This document shows, piece by piece, positions 1-5,591 of a stretch of DNA of 20,043 bases (positions are counted from its first letter, which is position 1; every line of letters starts with the position of its first letter). Where the stretch lies: the NCBI GenBank assembly GCA_036400075.1, contig DASWLV010000205.1, positions 1-20,043 on the forward strand. The letters run 5' to 3'. Under the pieces are notes generated by a model. It worked only from the letters and a program-made list of their open reading frames with translations, had not been told where the DNA came from and ran no database searches. The translations under genes and the position numbers were made by a program. This DNA comes from JALZCH01 sp036400075. Lineage in GTDB: Bacteria; Acidobacteriota; Blastocatellia; Pyrinomonadales; Pyrinomonadaceae.

Positions 1-1
1 T

Positions 2-124
2 TTTGCAGTTTATCGCGGCGGAAATTGGTATATTTCCTTAAACGCGAGCGGTCAATTCCGCGCGATGAATTTCGGTTTAAACACGGACGTACCCGCGCCC
101 GCCGGTTACATTCCGCTGCAATAA
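2..124 (+). CDS. C-terminal end of an FG-GAP/VCBS-like repeat protein (partial)
   Basis: Only the last 40 codons are visible; the gene enters from the left edge and stops with TAA at 122-124. The translation contains AVYRGGNWYIS followed by FGLNTDVPAPAGY and ends IPLQ. This matches the blade pattern of the FG-GAP/VCBS-like repeats common at the C-terminus of large secreted acidobacterial proteins (a WYI strand, then FGxxxDxPxPADY). Such repeats fold into a beta-propeller outside the cytoplasm. No function can be assigned without the N-terminal part. A strong terminator follows 25 bases after the stop, which supports a genuine gene end. Confidence 0.6.
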   Translation, partial: FAVYRGGNWYISLNASGQFRAMNFGLNTDVPAPAGYIPLQ

Positions 125-148
125 ACTTTTGCAGTTTGAAAACTTAAA

Positions 149-175
149 AAGGCGGCTCTGAACAAGAGCCGCCTT
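149..175. terminator. Bidirectional rho-independent terminator
   Basis: An 11-bp perfect stem (149-159 with 165-175) has a 5-nt loop. On the plus strand it is followed by a T-rich stretch (CTTGTTT). On the minus strand the stem runs into TTTTTAAGTTTT, the better T-tract. It therefore suits both the plus-strand gene ending at 124 and a minus-strand gene ending at 187. Confidence 0.85.
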
Positions 176-186
176 CTTGTTTCGCG

Positions 187-255
187 TTATTCCATTTTCA
201 AATGCTTATCCAGAAAATCGGCGACGAATAGAAAAACCACCCTGAGATTCGAGAA
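187..255 (-). pseudogene. C-terminal scar of a minus-strand gene, possibly an alpha/beta hydrolase
   Basis: On the minus strand a reading frame enters at about 255, after an in-frame stop at 256-258, and ends with TAA at 187-189. It reads ...VFLFVADFLDKHLKME. A FLDKHLK ending is typical of dienelactone-hydrolase or prolyl-oligopeptidase-like alpha/beta hydrolases, but 15-20 residues are too few to prove the family. The fragment sits directly behind a terminator whose best T-tract is on this strand, as expected for a former gene end. It abuts the integrase remnant near 240-255, so I infer that the rest of the gene was lost when the mobile element inserted or was deleted. Confidence 0.35.
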
Positions 256-443
256 TCAATAAGGCTTTATGATTTGCGGCATACAACGGCTACTCTTTTG
301 CTACAGCCGGGGTAAATCCCAAAATCGTTTCTGAGCGGCTTGGGCATTCAACTATTATGCTTACGATGGACGTTTACAGCCACGTTTTGCCGAATATGCA
401 AGAGGCGGCGGCAGAAAAACTTGAGCGAATGCTTTTTGGGTAA
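256..443 (+). pseudogene. Tyrosine recombinase (phage-type integrase) C-terminal remnant, frameshifted
   Basis: One plus frame gives RLYDLRHTTATLLLQPG and then a stop at 313-315. The next frame, from 312, gives VNPKIVSERLGHSTIMLTMD then VYSHVLPNMQEAAAEKLERM and stops at 441-443. Together they are the C-terminal third of a tyrosine recombinase: the box II LRHT segment, the LGH box and the nucleophile tyrosine in VYSHV. Loss of a single base near 303-306 explains the break, since restoring one A gives LLLQAGVNPK, the family consensus. The N-terminal two thirds and the first catalytic arginine are missing. The remnant lies within 1.2 kb of the 3' side of tRNA-Phe, a usual target for this family. 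It is non-functional as it stands. Confidence 0.85.
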
Positions 444-454
444 TATAGTGGGTT

Positions 455-483
455 AAATAAATCTGTTGAAAACAGCTTTATTT
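455..483. terminator. AT-rich hairpin between the integrase remnant and the TIR gene
   Basis: An inverted repeat pairs 455-467 with 471-483 (7 bp, one mismatch, 5 bp) around a GAA loop. It lies between two convergent reading frames ending at 443 and 487, so it probably terminates both. The outer arms are pure A/T, giving U-rich ends in either direction. Confidence 0.5.
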
Positions 484-486
484 ATT

Positions 487-1527
487 TTAGTGCGGTGACT
501 TCAAAAATCTAATAAATTCAACATCTGGAATATCTTTTACTTTATTATGGTAATCAAGCCAAAGGACAAACCTATATGCTTTTTCGGAAAACCTATAAAT
601 TGCATAATCTCGACTTCCAAAGCGGCTTGAATCTTCTTTAAATTCAGGGATTAAAATTCCTAAAGATGTTAATAATCCTTTTGATTCGTTTCCAATGTGT
701 TTAGTTCCAAATTTATATCCTTGTTCCAAGTAGGTTTTAAATGATTCGTGTTCTTCAAATTTAATAAAATCTAAAAAATCATCGTCGTATCTTATTGCAC
801 CACTTAGAACATTTTTTGATAAAACTTCAAGAAACGAATATTTGAACAAACACCCCTTTTCCTTTATTTCTGCCTTTTCGTTATTTTCGTTTAATAAATC
901 TTTTTGAATTGATACGTGGCATTTAGCCTCATTAAAATTATTCAGTTTTGAGTATACGAAATTAAACTCAATTTCCTCTTGCGGGGGGAAAATTGATTTG
1001 GGGGGCTTCGATATACTGTCGCTTACTGCAACACTCTTTTCATATCTACCTAATTGGGTTATTCGCTCAATTATTTTTGTGCAAGGCGAACCTAACGCAG
1101 CTTGAATATTGCCGTCCGACCTGTTGTTGTCATAATCTAATGCCATTACCCCGATTAAATCAGAGGGGATATGAAATTTTTCTCTGTATCTAGGGATTAT
1201 GTAAAAGGTTCTCTTTTTTCCAATTCTGCCGATAAATAGCCCCATTTCAAAAATGACATTATCGCGGGCTACTAAAAATCTTTGTTTTCTAATTTTAGCT
1301 ATATCATCAGGGGAAAAAACAAAAATACCAAAATCCACTTTGTCTAAAAGGTCAATTAAATCATCAAGCGTATTACCTGTAGCTTCAAAAACCCCTTGCG
1401 TCCAAACAGTTGGTTCTGCCGTGTGTTCTAATAAAAGTTGAATATTATTGGCAATTTGCAATCCTTCAACGGAAGAGCCTATAAATACTCTTGGTTTTTC
1501 ATTTTTTTCTGCGCTTGTTTTTGCCAT
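487..1527 (-). CDS. TIR-domain protein of the Cap12/Pycsar-TIR type with an unassigned C-terminal domain
   Basis: 346 residues from the ATG at 1525-1527. A GTG at 1543-1545 would add six residues, but neither start has a clear ribosome site. The first ~160 residues match the TIR-like nucleotide-binding family (PF10137): RVFIGSSVEGL near the start, then VWTQGVFE, IFVFSPDD, and ARDNVIFEMGLFIGRIG, whose glutamate is in the position of the TIR NADase catalytic residue. In this family TIR domains degrade NAD+ and are paired with sensor domains, such as STING in Cap12, in anti-phage defence. The C-terminal half (about 180-346) is charged, with no membrane segment, and I do not recognise it; it is the likely sensor. 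The gene is much more AT-rich than its neighbours and lies beside an integrase remnant and tRNA-Phe, which points to transfer. No cyclase or partner gene is adjacent. Confidence 0.85.
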   Translation of the reverse strand: MAKTSAEKNEKPRVFIGSSVEGLQIANNIQLLLEHTAEPTVWTQGVFEATGNTLDDLIDLLDKVDFGIFVFSPDDIAKIRKQRFLVARDNVIFEMGLFIGRIGKKRTFYIIPRYREKFHIPSDLIGVMALDYDNNRSDGNIQAALGSPCTKIIERITQLGRYEKSVAVSDSISKPPKSIFPPQEEIEFNFVYSKLNNFNEAKCHVSIQKDLLNENNEKAEIKEKGCLFKYSFLEVLSKNVLSGAIRYDDDFLDFIKFEEHESFKTYLEQGYKFGTKHIGNESKGLLTSLGILIPEFKEDSSRFGSRDYAIYRFSEKAYRFVLWLDYHNKVKDIPDVEFIRFLKSPH

Positions 1528-1539
1528 TTTTGAGAGGTG

Positions 1540-1558
1540 ACGCACTAATGACGCACTA
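1540..1558. repeat. Direct repeat GACGCACTA x2
   Basis: Two 9-bp copies (starting at 1539/1540 and 1550/1551) with an 11-bp period lie between the start of the TIR gene and the tRNA-Phe terminator. They are at the tRNA-proximal edge of the presumed island. Integrase arm-type sites are often short direct repeats near the attachment site, so they may be binding-site remnants; chance is also possible. Confidence 0.4.
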
Positions 1559-1562
1559 AACG

Positions 1563-1590
1563 TAAAAAGGCGAGTATTTAAACCCGCCTA
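1563..1590 (-). terminator. Terminator of tRNA-Phe
   Basis: On the minus strand an 8-bp stem (1582-1589 with 1568-1575, one G-U pair) closes a 6-nt loop and is followed by a run of T. It begins about 20 bases after the tRNA 3' end. Confidence 0.75.
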
Positions 1591-1608
1591 AATAGTTGAT
1601 TCTAAAAG

Positions 1609-1681
<73 letters not shown>

Positions 1682-1715
1682 GCGCGCAAGTTTTTAATGC
1701 CAACGCGAATTTAAA

Positions 1716-1745
1716 ACTATAAAGAAAATTCCGCGCGTCTGTCAA
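1716..1745 (-). promoter_or_regulatory. Sigma-70-type promoter of tRNA-Phe
   Basis: On the minus strand TTGACA (1740-1745) and TATAGT (1716-1721) are separated by 18 bp. This is six of six and five of six matches to the consensus. It lies about 35 bp before the 5' end of the mature tRNA, a normal leader distance. Confidence 0.75.
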
Positions 1746-1841
1746 ACTAACGACTTCACTCAATAAATATCGAAGGAAACGAATCCTGATAGTGTAGAAA
1801 AACCATGTTCGAGTAAGCGGTTTATTGAATCGGCAAAATGT

Positions 1842-1878
1842 AAAAAGGCGCAAATCTCAATTTTGGATTCGCGCCTTT
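1842..1878 (-). terminator. recA terminator
   Basis: On the minus strand a 13-bp stem pairs 1866-1878 with 1844-1856, with one G-U pair, around a 9-nt loop. It is followed by TTTTT and starts about 30 bases after the recA stop. Confidence 0.85.
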
Positions 1879-1906
1879 AATATTTATGTTTTTTAGTGCC
1901 TGAAAC

Positions 1907-2947
1907 TTAGCTCGCTTCGACCGCTGCCCCGTCGAGGGCAGGCATTCCGAGTGCTTTGCGAACGTCCGTTTCGATTCGGTCGCGCAAATCGGTGTTTTCT
2001 TTGAGCATATTTTTGACGTTTTCGCGTCCTTGTCCGAGCCGTTCAGTTGCATATGAAAACCACGCGCCGCTTTTTTCGACGACTTTGTGATTGACAGCCA
2101 AATCGAGCAAATCGCCTTCGCGCGATATTCCTTCGCCGTACATAATGTCGAACTCGGTTTCTCTAAACGGCGGCGCGACTTTGTTTTTGACGACTTTGAC
2201 TTTCGTGCGATTTCCCGTCACTCTGTCGCCTTCTTTGATAGCACCGATGCGGCGGATGTCAACGCGAACCGAAGCGTAAAACTTGAGAGCTTTACCGCCG
2301 GTCGTCGTTTCGGGCGAGCCAAAAAAGACGCCGATTTTTTCGCGCAACTGGTTGATGAAAATAAAGCAGGTGTTGCTTTGCGCGACGATTGCCGTCAATT
2401 TTCTCAAAGCCTGCGACATCAAGCGAGCCTGCAAACCAGGCAGCGAATCGCCCATATCGCCGTCCAATTCGGCGCGCGGAACGAGCGCGGCGACCGAGTC
2501 AATGACGATTACGTCAACGCTGTTCGAGCGCACCAGAGTTTCCGCGATTTCGAGCGCCTGTTCGCCGGAATCCGGCTGTGAAATAAATAGATTATCAACG
2601 TCAACGCCCAATTTTTCCGCGTATTCCGGGTCCATTGCGTGTTCGGCGTCAATGTAAGCGGCGATTCCGCCCTGGCGTTGTGCTTCGGCGACGACGTGCA
2701 GTGCGAGTGTCGTTTTGCCAGAAGATTCCGGTCCGTAAACTTCGATGATTCTGCCTTTCGGAAAACCGCCGACGCCGATTGCTGCGTCCAGACTGAGGCA
2801 AGTCGTCGAAATCGAACCGACCTGTTCCACCTGACGCTCGCCCATTTTCATAATCGAGCCTTTGCCGAATTTTTTCTCAATATTTGCTAGTGCGCCTTCA
2901 ATCGCTTTGCTTTTATCCGTGTTCATCGTCATTCCCTCAAATGCCAT
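1907..2947 (-). CDS. recA: Recombinase RecA
   Basis: DNA-dependent ATPase that forms filaments on single-stranded DNA, drives homologous recombination and triggers LexA self-cleavage. At 346 residues it has normal family length and is complete. Walker A GPESSGKTT is at about 72-80, Walker B VIVIDSVAAL at 147-155, the L2 loop with FFGSPETTTGGKALKFYAS at 208-226, and the C-terminal helical region ends AAVEAS. A GGAG ribosome site lies 12 bases before the ATG at 2945-2947. An in-frame ATG at 2924-2926, giving MNTDKSKAIEGAL, has GAGG 8 bases upstream and better matches the usual RecA N-terminus, so it may be the true start. The gene has its own terminator and an unusual palindromic array upstream at 3007-3033. 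Confidence 0.98.
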   Translation of the reverse strand: MAFEGMTMNTDKSKAIEGALANIEKKFGKGSIMKMGERQVEQVGSISTTCLSLDAAIGVGGFPKGRIIEVYGPESSGKTTLALHVVAEAQRQGGIAAYIDAEHAMDPEYAEKLGVDVDNLFISQPDSGEQALEIAETLVRSNSVDVIVIDSVAALVPRAELDGDMGDSLPGLQARLMSQALRKLTAIVAQSNTCFIFINQLREKIGVFFGSPETTTGGKALKFYASVRVDIRRIGAIKEGDRVTGNRTKVKVVKNKVAPPFRETEFDIMYGEGISREGDLLDLAVNHKVVEKSGAWFSYATERLGQGRENVKNMLKENTDLRDRIETDVRKALGMPALDGAAVEAS

Positions 2948-3006
2948 TGTTTTAAAACTCTCCTTTAAGATACTGAAATCAAGTTTAGCACAAAAAGAAT
3001 GAGTTT

Positions 3007-3033
3007 GTGAAATATTGTTTCACTCGTGAAACA
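3007..3033. promoter_or_regulatory. Operator-like array upstream of recA
   Basis: Three 6-bp half-sites alternate in orientation: GTGAAA (3007-3012), TTTCAC (3018-3023) and GTGAAA (3026-3031). The last two form a palindrome with 8-bp arms and a 2-bp centre (3016-3033, TGTTTCAC/GTGAAACA). The array lies 60-86 bp before the recA start, where a repressor such as LexA would bind. A plus-strand T-run follows at 3036-3041, so a hairpin terminator is the alternative, but no plus-strand gene ends here. Confidence 0.5.
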
Positions 3034-3042
3034 GGTTTTTTG

Positions 3043-3342
3043 TTAAAAATCAGAGATTTTTTTTCCGGTTCGCTCTTCAAATTGTTCGGCGAGCGACAGA
3101 ACGCCGCCAGCCGTTTCGTCTCGGACGATTCTTTCAACGCGCCAGAGCGGAAAAAACTGGTCGCTCAAACCGATAAAATCTTCCTCTCTGATAATTGCGC
3201 CAATGTAATCTTCAAAGGCGTTTAAATCAATCCCGCGCATGAAAACGCCCGCGCCGGTAATTTCTTCCAAAACGCCCCAAACTTTTTCGCGCGGGCTGTG
3301 AAGAACCAGAATTACGCTCGTTTTTGCTTCGATTTTCGACAC
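3043..3342 (-). CDS. Small conserved-looking protein upstream of recA, function unknown
   Basis: A 99-residue soluble protein starting with GTG at 3340-3342; no good ribosome site is visible. It has no signal peptide or membrane segment. Its features are VILVLHSPREKVWGVLEEIT, a glycine-containing turn AGVFMRGIDLNAF and FFPLWRVERIVRDE, then a C-terminal LAEQFEERTGK helix. The alternation of short strands (ILVLHS, GVFMRGID, WRVERIV) suggests a small beta-barrel, perhaps Sm-like, but this is only an impression from pattern. I recall similar short proteins in Acidobacteriota but cannot name a family. It is co-directional with recA and 95 bp upstream of it, with the palindromic array between them, so the two need not share a transcript. 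Confidence 0.65.
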   Translation of the reverse strand: MSKIEAKTSVILVLHSPREKVWGVLEEITGAGVFMRGIDLNAFEDYIGAIIREEDFIGLSDQFFPLWRVERIVRDETAGGVLSLAEQFEERTGKKISDF

Positions 3343-3389
3343 GATTTTAAAAAATCAAAACGGGAGTTTAGCACGTTTCACGGAATTAG

Positions 3390-4901
3390 CTAATGCGAAA
3401 CGGCGGCAATCGCATATTCGCCGTTGTCGGCAATAATTTCGGTTTTTAACTGATTATATTCGGGCAGCTCGTGAAGGCGCGAGAGCGGAACAACTACCAA
3501 AACTCGTTCCTGCCCGGTCTGTTTCATAAATACCAGAATATCGCTCGCCCCGAAAAATTGCCGCTGTTTTCCGTTGTCTAGTCTAACGGTTCTGCCAGCC
3601 GCGTAGAATTCGAGAGAATGCGAAATATCGTGCAAATTTAAAACTTTTTCGTTTATAAAACCGTTTTCGGCAGCCGTTTGCACGAGATATTTTTTCGTAT
3701 CGCGGCGCGCAAAATCGGGCGCGACGAACAAAAGCGCAATCATGATCAACGCGAAAGAAGATGTGGCGACAATTTTTACAATCAAACGGCGTTTGCTCGA
3801 TTTTGAGGCGAAACGCCTCGCTTCTTCTGCGGCAAGAATGATTGCCGCCGGAAGTGCTGGTAAAATGTAGCCGGGCAGCTTCGAGCCGGAAAACGAGAAG
3901 AAAACAAGCGGAACAAGCAGCCAGACGAGCGCAAATATTTTTAGAGAATGTTGCGAAAAATCAATTGGTCTTTGGTCTTTGGTCTTTGGTCTTTGGTCTT
4001 TGAAAAAACTCCAAATTGCCGCAAGCAGAAATGGCGTCCAAGGCAAAATGAATGCGGGCAAAATTGCCCAGAAAAACCAGAAAGACTCCGGGTGCGCGAA
4101 TTTGTTTGAAGCGTAACGGGCAAAATGATGTTGAATAAAAAATTCATCAACAAACGTCCAGCCGTGTCGCAAATACATCGGCGCATACCAGACGGAGGCA
4201 ACCAAAACAGTCAACAAATTTCCCCAAATCAAACTGAGTAAAAAAGTTTTGGAAGGCAATTTTCTTAAAGCGGCAAAATAACAAAACGCGACGCCGAACG
4301 GCAAAACAAATCCGATTAAACCTTTTGCCAGAAGCGCGACTCCGATGAAAAAGTAAAAACCTGCGAGAGATGCGATGGCGCGCCGACGCGGAGACGCGGC
4401 GAGTTGAGAAACGAAGAAACAAGCTAAAGCGGCGGTTATCGGAAAAGTCAGAATAATGTCAAAGCTCGCCGCGCGCGAAAAAACAATTAATCCGATGCTT
4501 GTAGCGGCAAGGATGAAGGCGTAATTTGCGTAATCGTTCGCTGTTCGTTGTTCGTTGTTCGTCGCCGGATTGTTTGAAACAAAGCGGCAAAGCAGATAAA
4601 TTGTGAAAATCGTCAAGAGACCGAAAATTGCGGAGCCGAAACGCGCCGAAAATTCATTGACTCCCAAAATTTTATAAGCCGCAATTTCGAGCCAGTAAAG
4701 CAGCGCGGGTTTTTCAAACCAGTTAAAACCGCCGAGCGTCGGCGTTATCCAATCACCGCGCTCAGACATTTCGCGCGCGACCTGGGCGTAGCGCGGCTCA
4801 TCGGGTCCGACGAGCGGCAAGAGTCCCAAGCCAAAGAAATAAATAAAAACAGTGGCAAGGACAAAAAGAATTTGAAAAGTCTGAGTTTTGGTTTTGTTCA
4901 T
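3390..4901 (-). CDS. ArnT/PMT-like membrane glycosyltransferase (GT39/GT83 type)
   Basis: 503 residues from the ATG at 4899-4901. A longer frame back to 4994 would add a hydrophilic segment unlike the family, so the internal start is preferred. About a dozen hydrophobic segments are present. The first periplasmic loop has the family signature GPDEPRYAQVAREM with the catalytic-type acidic residue, then WFEKPALLYWLEI, as in lipid A 4-amino-arabinose transferase and mannosyltransferases. It should move a sugar from a polyprenyl-phosphate donor to an acceptor on the periplasmic side of the inner membrane. Two inter-helix loops contain 7-bp DNA tandem repeats that encode KDQRPKTKDQRP and NNEQRTAND. 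These loops look like repeat insertions rather than conserved sequence. The substrate is unknown. Confidence 0.85.
   Translation of the reverse strand: MNKTKTQTFQILFVLATVFIYFFGLGLLPLVGPDEPRYAQVAREMSERGDWITPTLGGFNWFEKPALLYWLEIAAYKILGVNEFSARFGSAIFGLLTIFTIYLLCRFVSNNPATNNEQRTANDYANYAFILAATSIGLIVFSRAASFDIILTFPITAALACFFVSQLAASPRRRAIASLAGFYFFIGVALLAKGLIGFVLPFGVAFCYFAALRKLPSKTFLLSLIWGNLLTVLVASVWYAPMYLRHGWTFVDEFFIQHHFARYASNKFAHPESFWFFWAILPAFILPWTPFLLAAIWSFFKDQRPKTKDQRPIDFSQHSLKIFALVWLLVPLVFFSFSGSKLPGYILPALPAAIILAAEEARRFASKSSKRRLIVKIVATSSFALIMIALLFVAPDFARRDTKKYLVQTAAENGFINEKVLNLHDISHSLEFYAAGRTVRLDNGKQRQFFGASDILVFMKQTGQERVLVVVPLSRLHELPEYNQLKTEIIADNGEYAIAAVSH
3967..4002. repeat. Five tandem copies of the heptamer GGTCTTT inside the glycosyltransferase gene
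   Basis: Exactly five 7-bp units (3967-4001) run in tandem plus one extra base. On the coding (minus) strand they are read as lysine-, aspartate-, glutamine-, arginine- and proline-rich residues in a loop between membrane segments. Because 3 units equal 21 bp, the array can be read through in frame only for suitable unit numbers, so it is a potential slippage site. Confidence 0.9.
4535..4564. repeat. Heptamer repeat (GTTCGTT family) inside the glycosyltransferase gene
   Basis: About four units with a 7-bp period, GTTCGTT on the plus strand and GAACAAC on the coding strand. The first unit is degenerate. It encodes NNEQRTAN in a hydrophilic loop. The same unit in the other orientation occurs in the chromate transporter gene at 13997-14028. 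Confidence 0.85.
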
Positions 4902-5000
4902 TAAACTCGCCGGAAAAAAAGCAACAAATTTAAGAGTATTACCGAAATCAAAATGCGTTTCAAATTCACGTTTTGCATTTCTCGCACTACACAATTGCGT

Positions 5001-5007
5001 GTTAAAC
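5001..5007 (+). other. Possible integron-type core site (GTTRRRY) before the TPR gene
   Basis: GTTAAAC fits the 7-bp GTTRRRY core at which integron cassettes are joined, and lies 24 bp before the TPR gene start. A 7-mer of this degeneracy is weak evidence alone. It is listed because an attC-like sequence follows the same gene's stop. Confidence 0.2.
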
Positions 5008-5030
5008 TCGGGGTTCGAGCAAAGAGACTT

Positions 5031-5459
5031 ATGGATAATGACAATTTAGTAGTGAAGCTGTGCATAGAAGGTATGCAGGCTGAGGCGGAAGGTAAACCTG
5101 ATGTTGCCCGCAAATTGTTCGAGCAGGCATGGGCTGCAAGGCAGGATGATTTTGACGCTTGCGTGGCGGCGCATTATTTAGCTCGACACCAGCAAAATCC
5201 ACAGGAAACATTCGATTGGAACAAAGAGGCATTAAGCCGCGCAGAGGCGCTGGATGATGACAGAGTTCAAGAATTTTATTCATCGCTTTATCTGAATTTG
5301 GGATATTCTTACGAGACATTAGGGAATCGAGTCGAAGCCAGAAGATATTACGAAATGGCGGCAGATAAACTGAATAATGTGCCTGAAGGAGGATACAAGG
5401 AAGTCGTGCGTAACGGTATCGAAGGCGGATATAAGCGAACGGAGACGGTTGATGAATAA
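5031..5459 (+). CDS. Small tetratricopeptide-repeat (TPR) protein
   Basis: 142 residues from the ATG at 5031. An upstream in-frame ATG at 4953 would overlap the divergent glycosyltransferase leader and adds a basic, unlikely extension. The protein is helical and soluble: EGMQAEAEGKPDVARKLFEQAW is a typical TPR helix pair and YLNLGYSYETLGNRVEARRYYEMA is a second clear TPR, with a degenerate one between them. Such proteins act as protein-protein scaffolds and no catalytic motif is visible. I recall similar short proteins sometimes carrying a methyltransferase name in databases; nothing here supports that. Its codon use differs from that of the neighbouring glycosyltransferases. It stands alone between two minus-strand genes, with integron-like sequences on both sides, so it may be an inserted cassette. 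Confidence 0.8.
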   Translation: MDNDNLVVKLCIEGMQAEAEGKPDVARKLFEQAWAARQDDFDACVAAHYLARHQQNPQETFDWNKEALSRAEALDDDRVQEFYSSLYLNLGYSYETLGNRVEARRYYEMAADKLNNVPEGGYKEVVRNGIEGGYKRTETVDE

Positions 5460-5465
5460 ACGCCG

Positions 5466-5575
5466 CGCATAACAAACCGGCGGCGTGAATGCGAATCGGC
5501 TGCGTTGTTATCAACAGATTTCTTCCTTACTTATCGCGGGCGGTCTCGACCGGCGTCATGTCAACCGTAAAGCAA
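5466..5575. other. attC-like (integron recombination site) sequence, degenerate
   Basis: Only seven bases after the TPR stop (from 5467) comes GCATAAC followed by AAACCGGCGGC, and about 100 bp later GTCAACCGTAAAGC. The layout (stop codon, an RYYYAAC-like box, imperfect inner repeats, a GTTRRRY-like box) is that of an attC site. Two parts weaken the call: the boxes deviate from consensus, and the inner arms do not pair well. CGGTC/GACCG (5541-5552) forms a small internal hairpin, so a plain terminator is an alternative for part of it. Confidence 0.25.
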
Positions 5576-5591
5576 AAAAGCGGACTTTAAA

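Noticed and set aside
336..344. GGCTTGGG match to the tRNA-Phe 3' end, as a possible attachment-site copy
   Set aside because: The 8-bp match encodes the conserved RLG of the integrase LGH motif, and similarity does not extend beyond it. No second copy of the tRNA 3' end was found near 176-330.
2087..2581. 164-codon open frame on the plus strand, opposite recA
   Set aside because: It is fully antisense to a certain recA gene, has arginine/aspartate-rich low-complexity composition and no family features; it is a GC-frame shadow.
3967..4564. CRISPR-like repeat arrays
   Set aside because: The units are 7 bp, directly abutting without spacers and inside a coding region, so they are simple tandem repeats.
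4953..5030. Upstream start for the TPR gene (26 extra residues)
   Set aside because: The extension is basic and unlike a TPR, and overlaps the leader of the divergent glycosyltransferase; the ATG at 5031 fits better.
5029..5514. 161-codon minus-strand open frame over the TPR gene
   Set aside because: It covers the whole TPR gene in antisense, has no recognisable domain, and the plus-strand frame has clear TPR helices.
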